From assembly GCA_913063035.1 (NCBI GenBank), contig CAJXYS010000016.1, positions 1 to 62,593 on the forward strand: DNA of 62,593 nt, in the 5' to 3' direction. Position 1 is the stretch's first letter. Each line of letters opens with the position of its first letter. The stretch is from an uncultured Maritimibacter sp. (GTDB lineage Bacteria; Pseudomonadota; Alphaproteobacteria; Rhodobacterales; Rhodobacteraceae). The notes below the pieces were generated by a model. It did no database searches. It saw only the letters and a program-made list of their open reading frames with translations, and had not been told where the DNA came from. A program made the position numbers and the translations under genes. Positions 1-9,336 of the stretch are shown here, piece by piece.

Positions 1-330
1 GGCGAGGTCATGGCCCGTGGCAAGATCTCGCCGCCGCGCCGGGGCGAGATGAAGACCTCGATGGAGGCGCTGATCCATCACTTCAAGCTCTACACCGAGG
101 GTTTCCACGTCCCCGAGGGCGAGGTCTACGCCGCCGTCGAGGCGCCCAAGGGCGAGTTCGGCGTCTATCTCGTGGCCGATGGCACGAACCGGCCCTACCG
201 CGCCAAGCTGCGGGCGCCGGGCTTCCTGCACCTGCAGGCGATGGATCATGTCGCCAAGGGTCACCAGCTGGCCGATGTCTCGGCCATCATCGGGACGATG
301 GACGTCGTTTTCGGGGAGATCGACCGATGA
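1..330 (+). CDS. nuoD: NADH-quinone oxidoreductase subunit D, 3' end only
   Basis: The reading frame is open from the first base and gives the last 109 residues of NuoD, the 49-kDa quinone-site subunit of complex I. The segment holds the family's C-terminal features: basic [20 protein letters not shown], then [17 protein letters not shown], and the terminal [20 protein letters not shown]. This end lines the quinone cavity with NuoB and NuoH. The 5' part lies outside the window. The stop codon overlaps a possible ATG in the arrangement ATGA, so translation may couple into a short peptide before nuoE. Confidence 0.96.
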   Translation, partial: GEVMARGKISPPRRGEMKTSMEALIHHFKLYTEGFHVPEGEVYAAVEAPKGEFGVYLVADGTNRPYRAKLRAPGFLHLQAMDHVAKGHQLADVSAIIGTMDVVFGEIDR

Positions 331-377
331 GCGCGCCCGCCCCTGTCACAATTCCAGTCGGAGAGTCCAGCGTCTGA
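327..377 (+). other. Possible 16-residue coupling peptide between nuoD and nuoE
   Basis: An ATG overlapping the nuoD stop (ATGA, 327-330) opens a 16-codon frame, [16 protein letters not shown]. Its TGA (375-377) overlaps the nuoE ATG (TGATG). A GGAGAG ribosome-binding sequence for nuoE (360-365) lies inside it. Both junctions have the form used for termination-reinitiation. The peptide has no recognisable domain. It may exist only to carry ribosomes across, be the relic of a longer accessory gene, or be chance. Confidence 0.3.
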
Positions 378-1504
378 TGCTTCGCCGTCTTCATCACGAA
401 CAGCCCGAGAGCTTCGCCTTCACGCCGGAGAACCTGGCCTGGGCCAAGGCGCAGATGACCAAGTATCCCGAGGGGCGCCAGGCCAGCGCGGTGATCCCGC
501 TGCTTTGGCGCGCCCAGGAACAGGAGGGCTGGCTGACCCGCCCGGCGATCGAGTACGTCGCCGAGATGCTGGACATGGCCTATATCCGCGCCCTCGAGGT
601 CGCGACCTTCTACTTCATGTTCCAGCTCGCGCCGGTGGGTTCGGTGGCGCATGTGCAGGTGTGCGGAACCACCTCCTGCATGATCTGCGGGGCCGAGGAC
701 CTGATCGCGGTCTGCAGGGAAAAGATCGCCGACGCGCCGCATGCGCTTTCGGCCGACGGCAAGTTCAGCTGGGAAGAGGTCGAATGCCTCGGTGCCTGCG
801 CGAACGCGCCGATGGCCCAGATCGGCAAGGATTACTACGAGGACCTGACCGCCGCGCGCTTCGCCGAGATCCTCGACGCGCTGGCCGCGGGCAAGGTGCC
901 GCCCCCCGGGCCGCAGAACGGGCGCTACGCTTCGGAGCCGCTCAAGGGGCTGACCAGCCTCGAGAAATACGAGAGCGGCCGGACCCAGCATAACGCCTCC
1001 GTCGCCCGTGCGCTGGACCTGGGCGACACGGTCAAGCGCATCGACGGCACCGAAGAGCCGCTGCGGACGCCGTGGAACGGCGACAAGAGCCCGGGCGCGG
1101 TCAAGCCGGTCAAGACGAAACGGAAAGAGGCCAAGCCCGCGCGCAAGGCGCCCGCGGACGACACCGGCGTCGCCAAGCAGGAGGCGCGCGCCAAGCCCCG
1201 CGCCAAGCCCGAGACGGGCGAGGCCGCGCCGGACCAGCACAAGCCGGCGCTGATGGACGCGCCCCGCGACGGCAAGGCGGACGACCTGACGCGGATCAAC
1301 GGCGTGGGTCCGGCGCTGGAGAAGATGCTTCACGACCTGGGCGTGTTCCACTTCGAGCAGATCGCGGCATGGACCCCGGCCGAGGTGGCCTGGATCGACG
1401 CGAACCTCGTGCGCTTCAAGGGCCGCGTCAGCCGCGACGGCTGGGTGGCGCAGGCCAGGACACTGATCGCAGACGACGACCGGGCGGAGAAGGGCGACGA
1501 CTGA
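377..1504 (+). CDS. nuoE: NADH-quinone oxidoreductase subunit E with C-terminal HHH-like extension
   Basis: NuoE (24-kDa subunit) carries the N1a [2Fe-2S] cluster next to the FMN site of NuoF in the complex I peripheral arm. The four ligands are Cys96 and Cys101 (VCGTTSC) and Cys137 and Cys141 (ECLGAC). I chose the ATG at 377 because it has GGAGAG 11 bases upstream and the N-terminus matches the family. The thioredoxin-fold core ends near residue 175. A Lys/Ala/Pro-rich linker (about 235-290) follows, then a domain at about 302-362 ([17 protein letters not shown]) of the helix-hairpin-helix-like kind often appended to alphaproteobacterial proteins. Classical NuoE is about 160-240 residues, so at 375 this is a clear fusion. 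The next gene carries a close copy of the extra domain. Confidence 0.95.
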   Translation: MLRRLHHEQPESFAFTPENLAWAKAQMTKYPEGRQASAVIPLLWRAQEQEGWLTRPAIEYVAEMLDMAYIRALEVATFYFMFQLAPVGSVAHVQVCGTTSCMICGAEDLIAVCREKIADAPHALSADGKFSWEEVECLGACANAPMAQIGKDYYEDLTAARFAEILDALAAGKVPPPGPQNGRYASEPLKGLTSLEKYESGRTQHNASVARALDLGDTVKRIDGTEEPLRTPWNGDKSPGAVKPVKTKRKEAKPARKAPADDTGVAKQEARAKPRAKPETGEAAPDQHKPALMDAPRDGKADDLTRINGVGPALEKMLHDLGVFHFEQIAAWTPAEVAWIDANLVRFKGRVSRDGWVAQARTLIADDDRAEKGDD

Positions 1505-1640
1505 TCGTCCCGCGCCCCCCAAGGCAGGTTGGCTATGACCGAAACGCAGGCACGGCAGAACAGGGCAGCGGGCGCGGGGACGCGTCCGGATGCAGGCCGG
1601 CGTCATGCAGGAACCGGGCAAACCGCAGGGGGACGATAGC

Positions 1641-2351
1641 ATGGAAGAACAGAAAGTCTTCGGGATGCCGTGCCACAGGGCAAGCTGGGTCGCGGCCGCG
1701 GCCTTCGGCATCGTGGTGCTGTGGCTTCTCGCCGGGCGTTTCGGCGCGGGGATCGTCCCCGGCCTGATCGCGGGCGTGGTGGTGGCCGCCGGGGCAGGGA
1801 TCCTGCTGACGCGGGCCTTCTGCGTCGACGCCGAGGAACTGCGCGGCGCGGAGGGCAGCACCGGCGCCACCGGCGCGACGGGCCATATGCCCGACACCCG
1901 GGCGGCCGATCCCTTGCCCACCGAAACCGCGGATGTCGCGGACAGCCACGAGAAGGCGGTGCTCGAAACCGCGGCGGCGGGCGTGCCGCCGGTGACGGCC
2001 CCGCCCGATGCCGGGGACGATCGCCCGATCGAGGATGCCGTCGCCCCCGAGGCCGCGCCCGAGGCGCCGGCGCAGGCAACGGCCGAGGCCGGCCGCAAGC
2101 CCGGTGCGCTCGATGCACCGCGGGGCGGGCAGGGCGACGAGCTGACCCGGATCAAGGGCGTGGGCCCCAAGCTGGCCGCGACGCTGAACGAGATGGGCAT
2201 CTTCCATTTCGACCAGATCGCCGCCTGGTCGCAGGCCGAGGTCGCCTGGATGGACGACAACCTGACCGGCTTTCCCGGCCGTGTCAGCCGCGACGACTGG
2301 GTCGGCCAGGCGCAGGCGCTGGCAGCCGGTAACGACGGGGGCGGCGCGTGA
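1641..2351 (+). CDS. Membrane protein with C-terminal HHH-like domain, nuo operon accessory protein
   Basis: This 236-residue protein has two adjacent transmembrane segments (about 15-31 and 35-57), an acidic Ala/Pro-rich linker, and a C-terminal domain at about 166-228 (DELTRIKGVGPKLAATLNEM). By eye that domain is roughly two-thirds identical to the tail of NuoE encoded just upstream. The ATG at 1641 is preferred over upstream candidates because AGGGGGA lies about 8 bases before it. The position suggests it anchors or assists the NADH-module subunits at the membrane, but this is inference; I do not recognise a characterised homologue. Its stop overlaps the next start (GTGA). Confidence 0.8.
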   Translation: MEEQKVFGMPCHRASWVAAAAFGIVVLWLLAGRFGAGIVPGLIAGVVVAAGAGILLTRAFCVDAEELRGAEGSTGATGATGHMPDTRAADPLPTETADVADSHEKAVLETAAAGVPPVTAPPDAGDDRPIEDAVAPEAAPEAPAQATAEAGRKPGALDAPRGGQGDELTRIKGVGPKLAATLNEMGIFHFDQIAAWSQAEVAWMDDNLTGFPGRVSRDDWVGQAQALAAGNDGGGA

Positions 2352-2581
2352 CGATGGCCCAGCGCGACGACAACAGCGCCACGCGGGCGGAGACCCGCCT
2401 GGCGGCCATCGTCATCATCGCGACGATGGCGCTCTGGATGGGGGCGTCGTACCTGGGCGGGCGACTGGGGCTGCCGGTCCGCTTCGCCTTTCTTATCGAC
2501 CTGGCGGCGCTGGCCGCCTTCTTCTGGGCGCTGGTCGTCCTGTTTCGCGTCTGGCGGAAACGCCAGGAACATGGAGAGTGA
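2348..2581 (+). CDS. DUF5337-type small membrane protein
   Basis: The 77-residue protein has a polar N-terminus, two transmembrane helices (about 18-36 and 46-67) and a basic tail ([10 protein letters not shown]). Sequence and position before nuoF match the DUF5337 family that I recall from Rhodobacterales nuo operons. Its function is unknown; a membrane assembly factor for complex I would fit. The GTG at 2348 overlaps the preceding stop, and the ATG at 2354, two codons later, is an equally possible start. Confidence 0.75.
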   Translation: MTMAQRDDNSATRAETRLAAIVIIATMALWMGASYLGGRLGLPVRFAFLIDLAALAAFFWALVVLFRVWRKRQEHGE

Positions 2582-2585
2582 CAGC

Positions 2586-3881
2586 ATGCTGAAGGACCAG
2601 GACCGGATCTTCACCAATCTCTACGGGATGCATGACCGGACGCTGCAGGGCGCCCGGAGCCGCGGCCACTGGGACGGGACCGGCGCGCTCATCGAGAAGG
2701 GCCGCGACTGGATCATCGAACAGGTCAAGGCCAGTGGGCTGCGCGGGCGTGGCGGCGCGGGCTTCCCGACCGGGCTCAAATGGTCCTTCATGCCGAAGGA
2801 ATCCGACGGCCGCCCCGCATACCTGGTGGTCAATGCCGACGAGTCGGAACCCGGCACCTGCAAGGATCGCGAGATCATGCGCCACGATCCGCATACGCTG
2901 GTCGAGGGCTGCCTGATCGCGAGTTTCGCGATGAACGCCCATGCCTGCTACATCTATATTCGTGGCGAGTATATCCGTGAACGCGAGGCGCTGCAGGCCG
3001 CCATCGACGAGGCCTATGACGCGGGCCTCGTCGGCAAGAACGCCTGCGGTTCGGGCTGGGATTTCGACATCTACGTCCATCACGGCGCCGGCGCCTATAT
3101 CTGCGGCGAGGAAACGGCGCTGCTGGAAAGCCTCGAGGGCAAGAAGGGCATGCCGCGCATGAAGCCGCCATTCCCGGCCGGGGCCGGGGTCTGGGGCTGC
3201 CCGACCACGGTGAACAACGTCGAATCCATCGCCGTCGTGCCCACCATCCTGCGCCGCGGCGCCGAATGGTTCGCCGGCATGGGCCGGCCGAACAACACCG
3301 GCACCAAGATCTTCGCGATCTCGGGGCATGTGAACAATCCCTGCGTGGTCGAGGAAGAGATGTCGATCCCGCTCAAGGAACTGCTGGAGAAGCATTGCGG
3401 CGGCGTCCGCGGCGGCTGGGAGAACCTGAAGGCCGTCATCCCGGGCGGCTCGTCGGTGCCCTGCATGCCCGCGAGCCTCTGCGACGATGCGCTGATGGAT
3501 TTCGACTGGCTCAAGGAACAGAAATCCGGGCTCGGCACCGCCGCGGTGATCGTCATGGACCAGTCCACCGATATCGTGAAAGCCATCTGGCGGCTCTCGA
3601 AATTCTATAAGCACGAGAGTTGCGGTCAGTGCACCCCGTGCCGCGAGGGCACGGGATGGATGATGCGGGTCATGGATCGCCTCGTGACCGGCGACGCCGC
3701 GCCCGAAGAGATCGACATGCTGCTCGACGTCTCCAAGCAGGTCGAGGGGCACACGATCTGCGCGCTTGGCGATGCGGCGGCCTGGCCGATCCAGGGCCTC
3801 ATCCGCCATTTCCGGGACGAGATCGAGGACCGGATCAAGGCCAAGCGAACCGGGCGCGGCAGCGCCGTGGCAGCGGAGTGA
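2586..3881 (+). CDS. nuoF: NADH-quinone oxidoreductase subunit F
   Basis: NuoF (51-kDa subunit) binds NADH and FMN and carries the N3 [4Fe-4S] cluster; it is the electron entry point of complex I. Visible motifs are the glycine-rich [10 protein letters not shown] (54-63), [16 protein letters not shown], and the cluster ligands Cys346, Cys349, Cys352 ([15 protein letters not shown]) with Cys392 (TICALGD). The chosen start gives MLKDQDRIF and 431 residues, normal for the family. GGAGAG at 2573-2578 sits 7 bases upstream. A longer in-frame start at 2571 would remove that ribosome-binding site from the leader. Confidence 0.97.
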   Translation: MLKDQDRIFTNLYGMHDRTLQGARSRGHWDGTGALIEKGRDWIIEQVKASGLRGRGGAGFPTGLKWSFMPKESDGRPAYLVVNADESEPGTCKDREIMRHDPHTLVEGCLIASFAMNAHACYIYIRGEYIREREALQAAIDEAYDAGLVGKNACGSGWDFDIYVHHGAGAYICGEETALLESLEGKKGMPRMKPPFPAGAGVWGCPTTVNNVESIAVVPTILRRGAEWFAGMGRPNNTGTKIFAISGHVNNPCVVEEEMSIPLKELLEKHCGGVRGGWENLKAVIPGGSSVPCMPASLCDDALMDFDWLKEQKSGLGTAAVIVMDQSTDIVKAIWRLSKFYKHESCGQCTPCREGTGWMMRVMDRLVTGDAAPEEIDMLLDVSKQVEGHTICALGDAAAWPIQGLIRHFRDEIEDRIKAKRTGRGSAVAAE

Positions 3882-3886
3882 GGCCG

Positions 3887-4210
3887 ATGCGGATCGCGGG
3901 ACTCCTTCTCTTGATGGCGCTGGCGGCGGGATGTTCCCGCGGGCGCGACGTGGTGACCTTCGACGGCTACCGGCTGGACGCCCGCGTCACCAAGCTGGGC
4001 GAGGATCGCCGGAACATGGCGATCCGGGTCCGCCCGGCCGCGGTGCCGGGCCAGTCGGCGCAGAAGGCCGCGCGCTATGCCGCGACGAAGCACTGCATCG
4101 AGTATACCGGCGTCTCGGACGCGGTGTTCGACGCCGATCCCGAGACCGGCCTCTGGCTCTACGAGCTTGACGGCGACGCGCGGATCTACAGCGGGCGCTG
4201 CACGGGATGA
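3887..4210 (+). CDS. Small predicted lipoprotein between nuoF and nuoG
   Basis: The 107-residue product begins with a short signal peptide ending in a lipobox-like LAAGC, so the mature protein would be about 92 residues, lipidated and periplasmic. A second Cys in KHCIEY and a third in SGRCTG could form a disulfide. I do not recognise the family. Six bases separate it from the nuoF stop, placing it in the operon. Rhodobacter nuo operons are known to contain unidentified reading frames; this looks like one. Confidence 0.7.
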   Translation: MRIAGLLLLMALAAGCSRGRDVVTFDGYRLDARVTKLGEDRRNMAIRVRPAAVPGQSAQKAARYAATKHCIEYTGVSDAVFDADPETGLWLYELDGDARIYSGRCTG

Positions 4211-4342
4211 GCGCCGCGCCTGCATATCCCGCACCGGTCCGCGGTCCGCGGGTCCGTGGCGGCGGAAAGGAAATCGGCGGCCGGCGGCCGCGACAGCAAG
4301 GAACCTGCCCGGCCGCGGCCGGGCGAGGCGGCGGAGTAGCGA
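4211..4342 (+). other. 132-bp intercistronic region before nuoG with 16-bp palindrome
   Basis: This is the largest gap inside the nuo cluster and holds no gene. It contains a perfect palindrome cccggccgcggccggg at 4307-4322, about 20 bases before the nuoG start, which could fold in mRNA and limit nuoG translation or act as a processing site. No T-run follows, so it is not a typical intrinsic terminator. Confidence 0.5.
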
Positions 4343-6364
4343 ATGTCTGACCTGCGCAAGATCATCATCGACGACGAGGAATACGAGGTCGACCCGGCCC
4401 TGACCCTGATCCAGGCCTGCGAGGATGTGGGGATCGAGATCCCGCGCTTCTGCTACCATGAACGCCTGTCGATCGCGGGCAACTGCCGCATGTGCCTGGT
4501 CGAGGTCGTGGGCGGCCCGCCCAAGCCGACGGCCTCCTGCGCGATGCAGGTCAAGGATCTGCGCCCGGGCCCCAACGGCGAACCGCCGGTGGTGCGCACC
4601 AATTCGCCGATGGTCAAGAAGGCCCGCGAGGGGGTGATGGAGTTCCTGCTCATCAACCACCCGCTCGACTGCCCGATCTGCGACCAGGGCGGCGAATGCG
4701 ACCTGCAGGACCAGGCGATGGCCTACGGCGTCGATTTCAGCCGCTTCCGCGAGCCCAAGCGCGCGGTCGAGGATCTCGATCTCGGCCCGCTGGTCGAGAC
4801 CCACATGACGCGCTGCATCTCCTGCACGCGCTGCGTGCGCTTCACCACCGAGGTGGCGGGCGTTTCGGTCATGGGCCAGACCGGCCGCGGCGAGGATGCC
4901 GAGATCACCACCTATCTCGGCGATCTGATCGACAGCGAGATGCAGGGCAACATCGTCGATCTTTGCCCGGTCGGGGCGCTTACCAACAAGCCCTACGCCT
5001 TCACCGCGCGGCCATGGGAGCTGAAGAAGACCGAGACCATCGACGTGATGGACGCGCTCGGCTCCAATATCCGGGTCGACACCAAGGGGCGTGAGGTCAT
5101 GCGCATCCTGCCGCGCAACCATGACGGGGTGAACGAGGAATGGATCTCGGACAAGACCCGCTACGTCTATGACGGGCTGCGCCGCCAGCGGCTCGACAAG
5201 CCCTATGTCCGCGAGAACGGCAAGCTGCGCGCCGCGAGCTGGGAAGAGGCGCTGACCAGGACCGCCGCGGCGCTGAAGGGCGCCGGGAAGATCGCGGCGC
5301 TGGCCGGCGATCTCGCGCCGGTCGAGGCGGTCTACGCGCTCAAGCAGCTGGTCACGGGGCAGGGCGGGGCCGTGGAGTGCCGCACCGATGACGCCAAGCT
5401 GCCGGCCGGCAACCGCTCGGCCTATGTGGGCACGGCCCGGATCGAGGATCTCGACACCGCCGAGCGGGTGCTGCTGATCGGCACCAACCCGCGCCACGAG
5501 GCCCCGGTTCTGAACGCGCGCATTCGCAAGGCCTGGCTCGAGGGCGCCGAGGTGGCGCTGGTGGGCCAGCCGGTCGACCTGACCTATGACTACGCCCATC
5601 TGGGCACGGGACGCGAGTCGCTGGCCGAGGCCGTGAAGATGGGCGGCGACGACGAGATCCGCGCCAAGCGCTCGGTCGTGGTCGTCGGGCAGGGTGCGAT
5701 CCAGGGCGCCGACGGCGCCGCCGTGCTGGCCGCCGCCCAGAAGATCGCGGAAGAGACCGAAAGCGGCCTCCTGGTGCTGCACACCGCCGCGGGCCGCGTG
5801 GGCGCGATGGATGTGGGCTTCACCACCGATGGCGGGTGCGCGGCGGCGATGGACGGCGCGGATGTCGTCTACAACCTCGGTGCCGACGAGGTGGAGATCG
5901 CCGAGGGTCCCTTCGTCATTTACCAGGGCAGCCACGGAGACCGCGGCGCGCACCGCGCCGACGTGATCCTGCCGGCCGCGGCCTACACCGAGGAACAGGG
6001 CCTCTTCGTCAACACGGAGGGCCGCCCGCAACTGGCGCTGCGCACCGGGTTCCCGCCGGGCCAGGCCAAGGAAAACTGGGCCATTCTCCGGGCGCTGTCC
6101 GCGCAGATGGACGCCAGGTTGCCCTACGACTCGCTGGCGCAGCTGCGCCGGGCGCTCATCACCGAGTTCCCGGATCTCGAACGCATCGACGAGGTGCCCG
6201 AGAACCGCTGGGACCGGCTGCCGGACGGCAAGCTCGGCAGCGGCGATTTCGAACCGGCGATCCGGGATTTCTGGCTGACCAACCCGATCGCGCGCGCCTC
6301 GGCGCTGATGGCCGAGATGTCGGCCAGCGCCCGCGCGCGCGCCGGCAAGATCGCGGCGGAGTGA
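4343..6364 (+). CDS. nuoG: NADH-quinone oxidoreductase subunit G
   Basis: NuoG (75-kDa subunit) carries clusters N1b, N4 and N5 along the electron path from NuoF to NuoI. The N-terminus shows the 2Fe-2S ligands ([20 protein letters not shown] with a later TASC), the His-Cys N5 site ([19 protein letters not shown]) and the N4 site (CISCTRC with LCPVGAL). The extra N7 site of E. coli NuoG is not seen. At 673 residues it has the shorter mitochondrial/alphaproteobacterial form with a molybdopterin-oxidoreductase-like C-terminal half. It ends 4 bases before the next gene. Confidence 0.97.
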   Translation: MSDLRKIIIDDEEYEVDPALTLIQACEDVGIEIPRFCYHERLSIAGNCRMCLVEVVGGPPKPTASCAMQVKDLRPGPNGEPPVVRTNSPMVKKAREGVMEFLLINHPLDCPICDQGGECDLQDQAMAYGVDFSRFREPKRAVEDLDLGPLVETHMTRCISCTRCVRFTTEVAGVSVMGQTGRGEDAEITTYLGDLIDSEMQGNIVDLCPVGALTNKPYAFTARPWELKKTETIDVMDALGSNIRVDTKGREVMRILPRNHDGVNEEWISDKTRYVYDGLRRQRLDKPYVRENGKLRAASWEEALTRTAAALKGAGKIAALAGDLAPVEAVYALKQLVTGQGGAVECRTDDAKLPAGNRSAYVGTARIEDLDTAERVLLIGTNPRHEAPVLNARIRKAWLEGAEVALVGQPVDLTYDYAHLGTGRESLAEAVKMGGDDEIRAKRSVVVVGQGAIQGADGAAVLAAAQKIAEETESGLLVLHTAAGRVGAMDVGFTTDGGCAAAMDGADVVYNLGADEVEIAEGPFVIYQGSHGDRGAHRADVILPAAAYTEEQGLFVNTEGRPQLALRTGFPPGQAKENWAILRALSAQMDARLPYDSLAQLRRALITEFPDLERIDEVPENRWDRLPDGKLGSGDFEPAIRDFWLTNPIARASALMAEMSASARARAGKIAAE

Positions 6365-6368
6365 ACGC

Positions 6369-6773
6369 ATGATCGGTCGCCTGCCCCTCGGCCCTGTCGC
6401 GCTGGCCCTGGCCGTTTCGGCCGGGGCGGCGGGCTGTGCGCCGCTGGGCGAGAAATCGGCCAAGGCGCCCGAATACATGGGCGTCGAGACGCGCCTGCTC
6501 GATCATGACCTGGTGAATTTCCGGGTCGCGATGCGGGGCGCGCGCGACGGCGCGGACGTGACCGCCTATGCCGACTGCGCGGCCGCGCAGTACGCGCTGA
6601 TCCGGGGCTTCGGGTTCGCGCGGCATGTGCGGACGAATGTGGAAGAAGACGGTGGCCTTTGGCGCGGAGATGCGGTTTATACCGTCTCGGCGTCGTTGCC
6701 GCGCGGGGTGTCGCCCATCGACGCCGAGGTCGTGACGGCGGCCTGCGCGGACCAGGGCATACCCACGGTTTGA
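6369..6773 (+). CDS. Small predicted lipoprotein between nuoG and nuoH
   Basis: The 134-residue product starts with a signal peptide (PLGPVALALAVSAGAAGC) whose AAGC can serve as a lipobox. The mature part has Cys residues in YADCAAAQYA and TAACADQG that may pair. The fold is not recognised. Like the 3887-4210 protein it is small, lipidated and periplasm-facing, and the two bracket nuoG, yet their sequences align only weakly by eye. It is probably co-transcribed, with 15 bases to nuoH. Confidence 0.7.
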   Translation: MIGRLPLGPVALALAVSAGAAGCAPLGEKSAKAPEYMGVETRLLDHDLVNFRVAMRGARDGADVTAYADCAAAQYALIRGFGFARHVRTNVEEDGGLWRGDAVYTVSASLPRGVSPIDAEVVTAACADQGIPTV

Positions 6774-6788
6774 GGGACACGAGCAAGC

Positions 6789-7826
6789 ATGGCTGAATTT
6801 CTGGACACCGGCTTCGGGACCTTCGTGATCATCCTGGCGCAATGCCTGATGCTGCTCGGCTTCGTGATGATCTCCCTGCTGTTCCTGGTCTATGGCGACC
6901 GCAAGATCTGGGCCGCGGTGCAGATGCGGCGCGGCCCCAACGTCGTGGGCGTCTTCGGCCTGCTTCAGACGGTGGCCGACGCGCTGAAATACGTCGTCAA
7001 GGAGGTCGTGATCCCGGCGGGGGCCGACAAGACGGTGTTCATCATGGCACCGCTCGTGTCCTTCGTGCTGGCGGTTATCGCCTGGTCTGTCGTGCCTTTC
7101 GCGCCGGGCTGGGTGCTGGCCGACATCAATGTGGGGCTGCTCTTCATCTTCGCGGCGTCCTCTCTCGAGGTCTATGGCGTGATCATGGGCGGATGGGCCT
7201 CGAACTCGAAATACGCATTCCTGGGCAGCCTGCGCTCGGCCGCGCAGATGATCTCCTACGAGGTCTCGATCGGCTTCATCATCGTCGGCGTGCTGCTGTC
7301 CACGGGCTCGCTGAACCTGAGTGCCATCGTGATGGCGCAGGACGGCGCCTACGGGCTGTTCTCGTGGTACTGGCTGCCGCACCTGCCGATGGTGGTGCTG
7401 TTCTTCGTCTCGGCGCTGGCCGAGACCAACCGCCCGCCCTTCGACCTGCCGGAGGCCGAGTCGGAACTGGTCGCGGGCTACCAGGTGGAATACTCCGCCA
7501 CGCCCTTCCTGCTGCTGATGGCGGGCGAGTACATCGCCATCTTCCTGATGTGCGCGCTGATGAGCATCCTGTTCTTCGGCGGCTGGCTGAGCCCGATCCC
7601 GGGCCTGCCCGACGGCGCCTTCTGGATGGTGGCGAAGATGGCGGTGTTCTTCTTCCTCTTCGCGATGGTGAAGGCCATCGTGCCGCGCTACCGCTACGAC
7701 CAGCTGATGCGGCTGGGCTGGAAGGTGTTCCTGCCGATGTCGCTGGGCTGGGTCGTGCTGGTGGCGTTCTTCGCGCAATACGGATTGTTCGGCGGGGCCT
7801 ATGCCCGCTGGGCCGTTGGAGGCTGA
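6789..7826 (+). CDS. nuoH: NADH-quinone oxidoreductase subunit H
   Basis: NuoH (ND1) is the membrane subunit joining the peripheral arm to the membrane arm and forming much of the quinone channel. The 345-residue protein has about eight hydrophobic helices. Diagnostic motifs are ERK-like [19 protein letters not shown], the conserved acidic loop [20 protein letters not shown], and [14 protein letters not shown] near the C-terminus. The length is normal. nuoI follows after 3 bases. Confidence 0.97.
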   Translation: MAEFLDTGFGTFVIILAQCLMLLGFVMISLLFLVYGDRKIWAAVQMRRGPNVVGVFGLLQTVADALKYVVKEVVIPAGADKTVFIMAPLVSFVLAVIAWSVVPFAPGWVLADINVGLLFIFAASSLEVYGVIMGGWASNSKYAFLGSLRSAAQMISYEVSIGFIIVGVLLSTGSLNLSAIVMAQDGAYGLFSWYWLPHLPMVVLFFVSALAETNRPPFDLPEAESELVAGYQVEYSATPFLLLMAGEYIAIFLMCALMSILFFGGWLSPIPGLPDGAFWMVAKMAVFFFLFAMVKAIVPRYRYDQLMRLGWKVFLPMSLGWVVLVAFFAQYGLFGGAYARWAVGG

Positions 7827-7829
7827 TTC

Positions 7830-8321
7830 ATGGGTATCGACTGGACAAGGGCCACCCGTTATTTCCTGCTGGCCGATTTTATCGGCGGCATGGGGCTGGG
7901 GCTGCGCTATTTCTTCGCGCCGAAGGCGACGGTGAACTACCCGCATGAAAAGGGGCCGCTCAGCCCGCGTTTCCGCGGCGAGCATGCACTCAGGCGCTAT
8001 CCCAACGGCGAAGAGCGCTGCATCGCCTGCAAGCTGTGTGAGGCGATCTGCCCGGCGCAGGCGATCACCATCGACGCCGAACCGCGCGAGGACGGCTCGC
8101 GCCGGACGACGCGCTACGACATCGACATGACGAAATGCATCTATTGCGGGTTCTGCCAGGAGGCATGTCCGGTGGATGCGATCGTCGAGGGTCCGAATTT
8201 CGAGTTCTCCACCGAGACCCGGGAAGAACTTTACTACGACAAGGCCAAGCTGCTGGAGAACGGCGATCGCTGGGAAGCGGAGATCGCCCGCAACATTGAA
8301 CTCGACGCGCCCTACCGCTAA
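7830..8321 (+). CDS. nuoI: NADH-quinone oxidoreductase subunit I
   Basis: NuoI (23-kDa, TYKY) carries clusters N6a and N6b and passes electrons towards N2. Two ferredoxin motifs are intact: [12 protein letters not shown] and [12 protein letters not shown]. The N-terminal amphipathic stretch ([20 protein letters not shown]) fits its membrane-surface position. The 163 residues match the family. Confidence 0.97.
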   Translation: MGIDWTRATRYFLLADFIGGMGLGLRYFFAPKATVNYPHEKGPLSPRFRGEHALRRYPNGEERCIACKLCEAICPAQAITIDAEPREDGSRRTTRYDIDMTKCIYCGFCQEACPVDAIVEGPNFEFSTETREELYYDKAKLLENGDRWEAEIARNIELDAPYR

Positions 8322-8373
8322 GCGGGGCGCGCGCCAGCGGCCGCCGGATCGGACCGGTGGCCGGACATGAAAA

Positions 8374-8391
8374 GGCCCCCCGAGAGGGGCC
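8374..8391 (+). promoter_or_regulatory. Stem-loop in the nuoI-nuoJ intercistronic leader
   Basis: A 6-bp stem ggcccc/ggggcc with a ccgaga loop lies in the 87-bp gap before nuoJ, 17 bases upstream of the chosen ATG. It sits just before the ribosome-binding sequence AAAGGGGA (8397-8404). No T-run follows. It could stabilise a processed mRNA end or adjust nuoJ translation. Confidence 0.4.
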
Positions 8392-8408
8392 AAGCAAAGG
8401 GGACAGAG

Positions 8409-9023
8409 ATGGGCTTCGCGGATATCGCCTTCTATGTCTTTGCCATTCTCGTGGTGGCCGCCGGCCTGTTCACCGTGATGGCACGCAACCCGGTGCACTC
8501 GGTGTTGTGGCTGATCCTGGCCTTCCTGTCCTCGGCCGGGCTCTTCATCCTGATGGGGGCGGAATTCGTCGCGATGCTGCTGGTCATCGTCTATGTCGGC
8601 GCGGTCGCGGTGCTGTTCCTCTTCGTGGTGATGATGCTCGACGTGGACTTCGCCGCGCTCAAGGCGGGCATGGCGAAATACATGCCGGTCGCGCTGCTGA
8701 TCGGGGTCGTGCTGCTGATGCAGCTCGGCCTGGTCTTCGGCGACTGGCAGTTCGCCGAGACCGCCGAGACCGCGCGCCAGGCCGTGGCGCCGGCCCCGGG
8801 CGAGACGCAGAACACCTCGGCGCTCGGCGGGCTGATCTACACCCAGTACATCTATCTCTTCCAGGCGGCGGGCCTGATCCTGCTGGTGGCGATGATCGGC
8901 GCGATCGTGCTGACCGTGCGCCATCGCCAGGACATCAAGCGCCAGAACATCCTGGACCAGATGTATCGCGATCCCGCCAAGTCGATGGAACTGAAAGACG
9001 TCAAACCGGGGCAGGGGCTCTGA
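8409..9023 (+). CDS. nuoJ: NADH-quinone oxidoreductase subunit J
   Basis: NuoJ (ND6) is a membrane-arm subunit with five predicted helices, including the conserved [19 protein letters not shown] segment near the E-channel. I chose the ATG at 8409 ([13 protein letters not shown]), which has AAAGGGGA upstream; this gives 204 residues, the usual size. An in-frame ATG at 8367 would add a charged 14-residue leader and cover the hairpin, so it is less likely. Confidence 0.95.
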   Translation: MGFADIAFYVFAILVVAAGLFTVMARNPVHSVLWLILAFLSSAGLFILMGAEFVAMLLVIVYVGAVAVLFLFVVMMLDVDFAALKAGMAKYMPVALLIGVVLLMQLGLVFGDWQFAETAETARQAVAPAPGETQNTSALGGLIYTQYIYLFQAAGLILLVAMIGAIVLTVRHRQDIKRQNILDQMYRDPAKSMELKDVKPGQGL

Positions 9024-9024
9024 G

Positions 9025-9330
9025 ATGGTCGGACTAGAACACTACCTCACCGTCGCCGCGGCACTGTTCGTGATCGGCATTTTCGGCATCTTCCTGAACC
9101 GGAAGAACGTCATCATCATCCTGATGTCGATCGAGCTGATGCTGCTCGCGGTGAATATCAACCTCGTGGCCTTCTCGACGCATCTGGGCGATCTCGTCGG
9201 CCAGGTCTTCACCCTTTTCGTGCTGACCGTGGCCGCGGCCGAGGCGGCGATCGGGCTGGCGATCCTGGTCTGCTTCTTCCGCAACCGCGGCACGATCGAC
9301 GTCGAAGACGTCAACCGGATGAAAGGGTAA
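9025..9330 (+). CDS. nuoK: NADH-quinone oxidoreductase subunit K
   Basis: NuoK (ND4L) is a three-helix membrane subunit whose buried glutamates take part in proton transfer. The 101-residue product shows [20 protein letters not shown] with the conserved Glu and a second Glu in [12 protein letters not shown]. It starts one base after the nuoJ stop. The length is typical. Confidence 0.97.
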   Translation: MVGLEHYLTVAAALFVIGIFGIFLNRKNVIIILMSIELMLLAVNINLVAFSTHLGDLVGQVFTLFVLTVAAAEAAIGLAILVCFFRNRGTIDVEDVNRMKG

Positions 9331-9336
9331 GGCGAC

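Noticed and set aside
1535-1639. A 34-codon frame (MTETQARQNRAAGAG...) between nuoE and the HHH-like membrane protein
   Set aside because: An AGG-rich stretch precedes it, but the product is Arg/Gly/Ala-rich with no structure expected, and its end overlaps the next gene's ribosome-binding site. Conservation would be needed to accept it.
287-2617. A 776-codon minus-strand frame antisense to nuoE and the accessory genes
   Set aside because: It is a GC-rich mirror frame: Arg/His/Gln-rich, no domain, no ribosome-binding site, and it crosses several real genes. Similar antisense frames opposite nuoG-J, nuoL, nuoM, nuoN and lon were discarded for the same reason.
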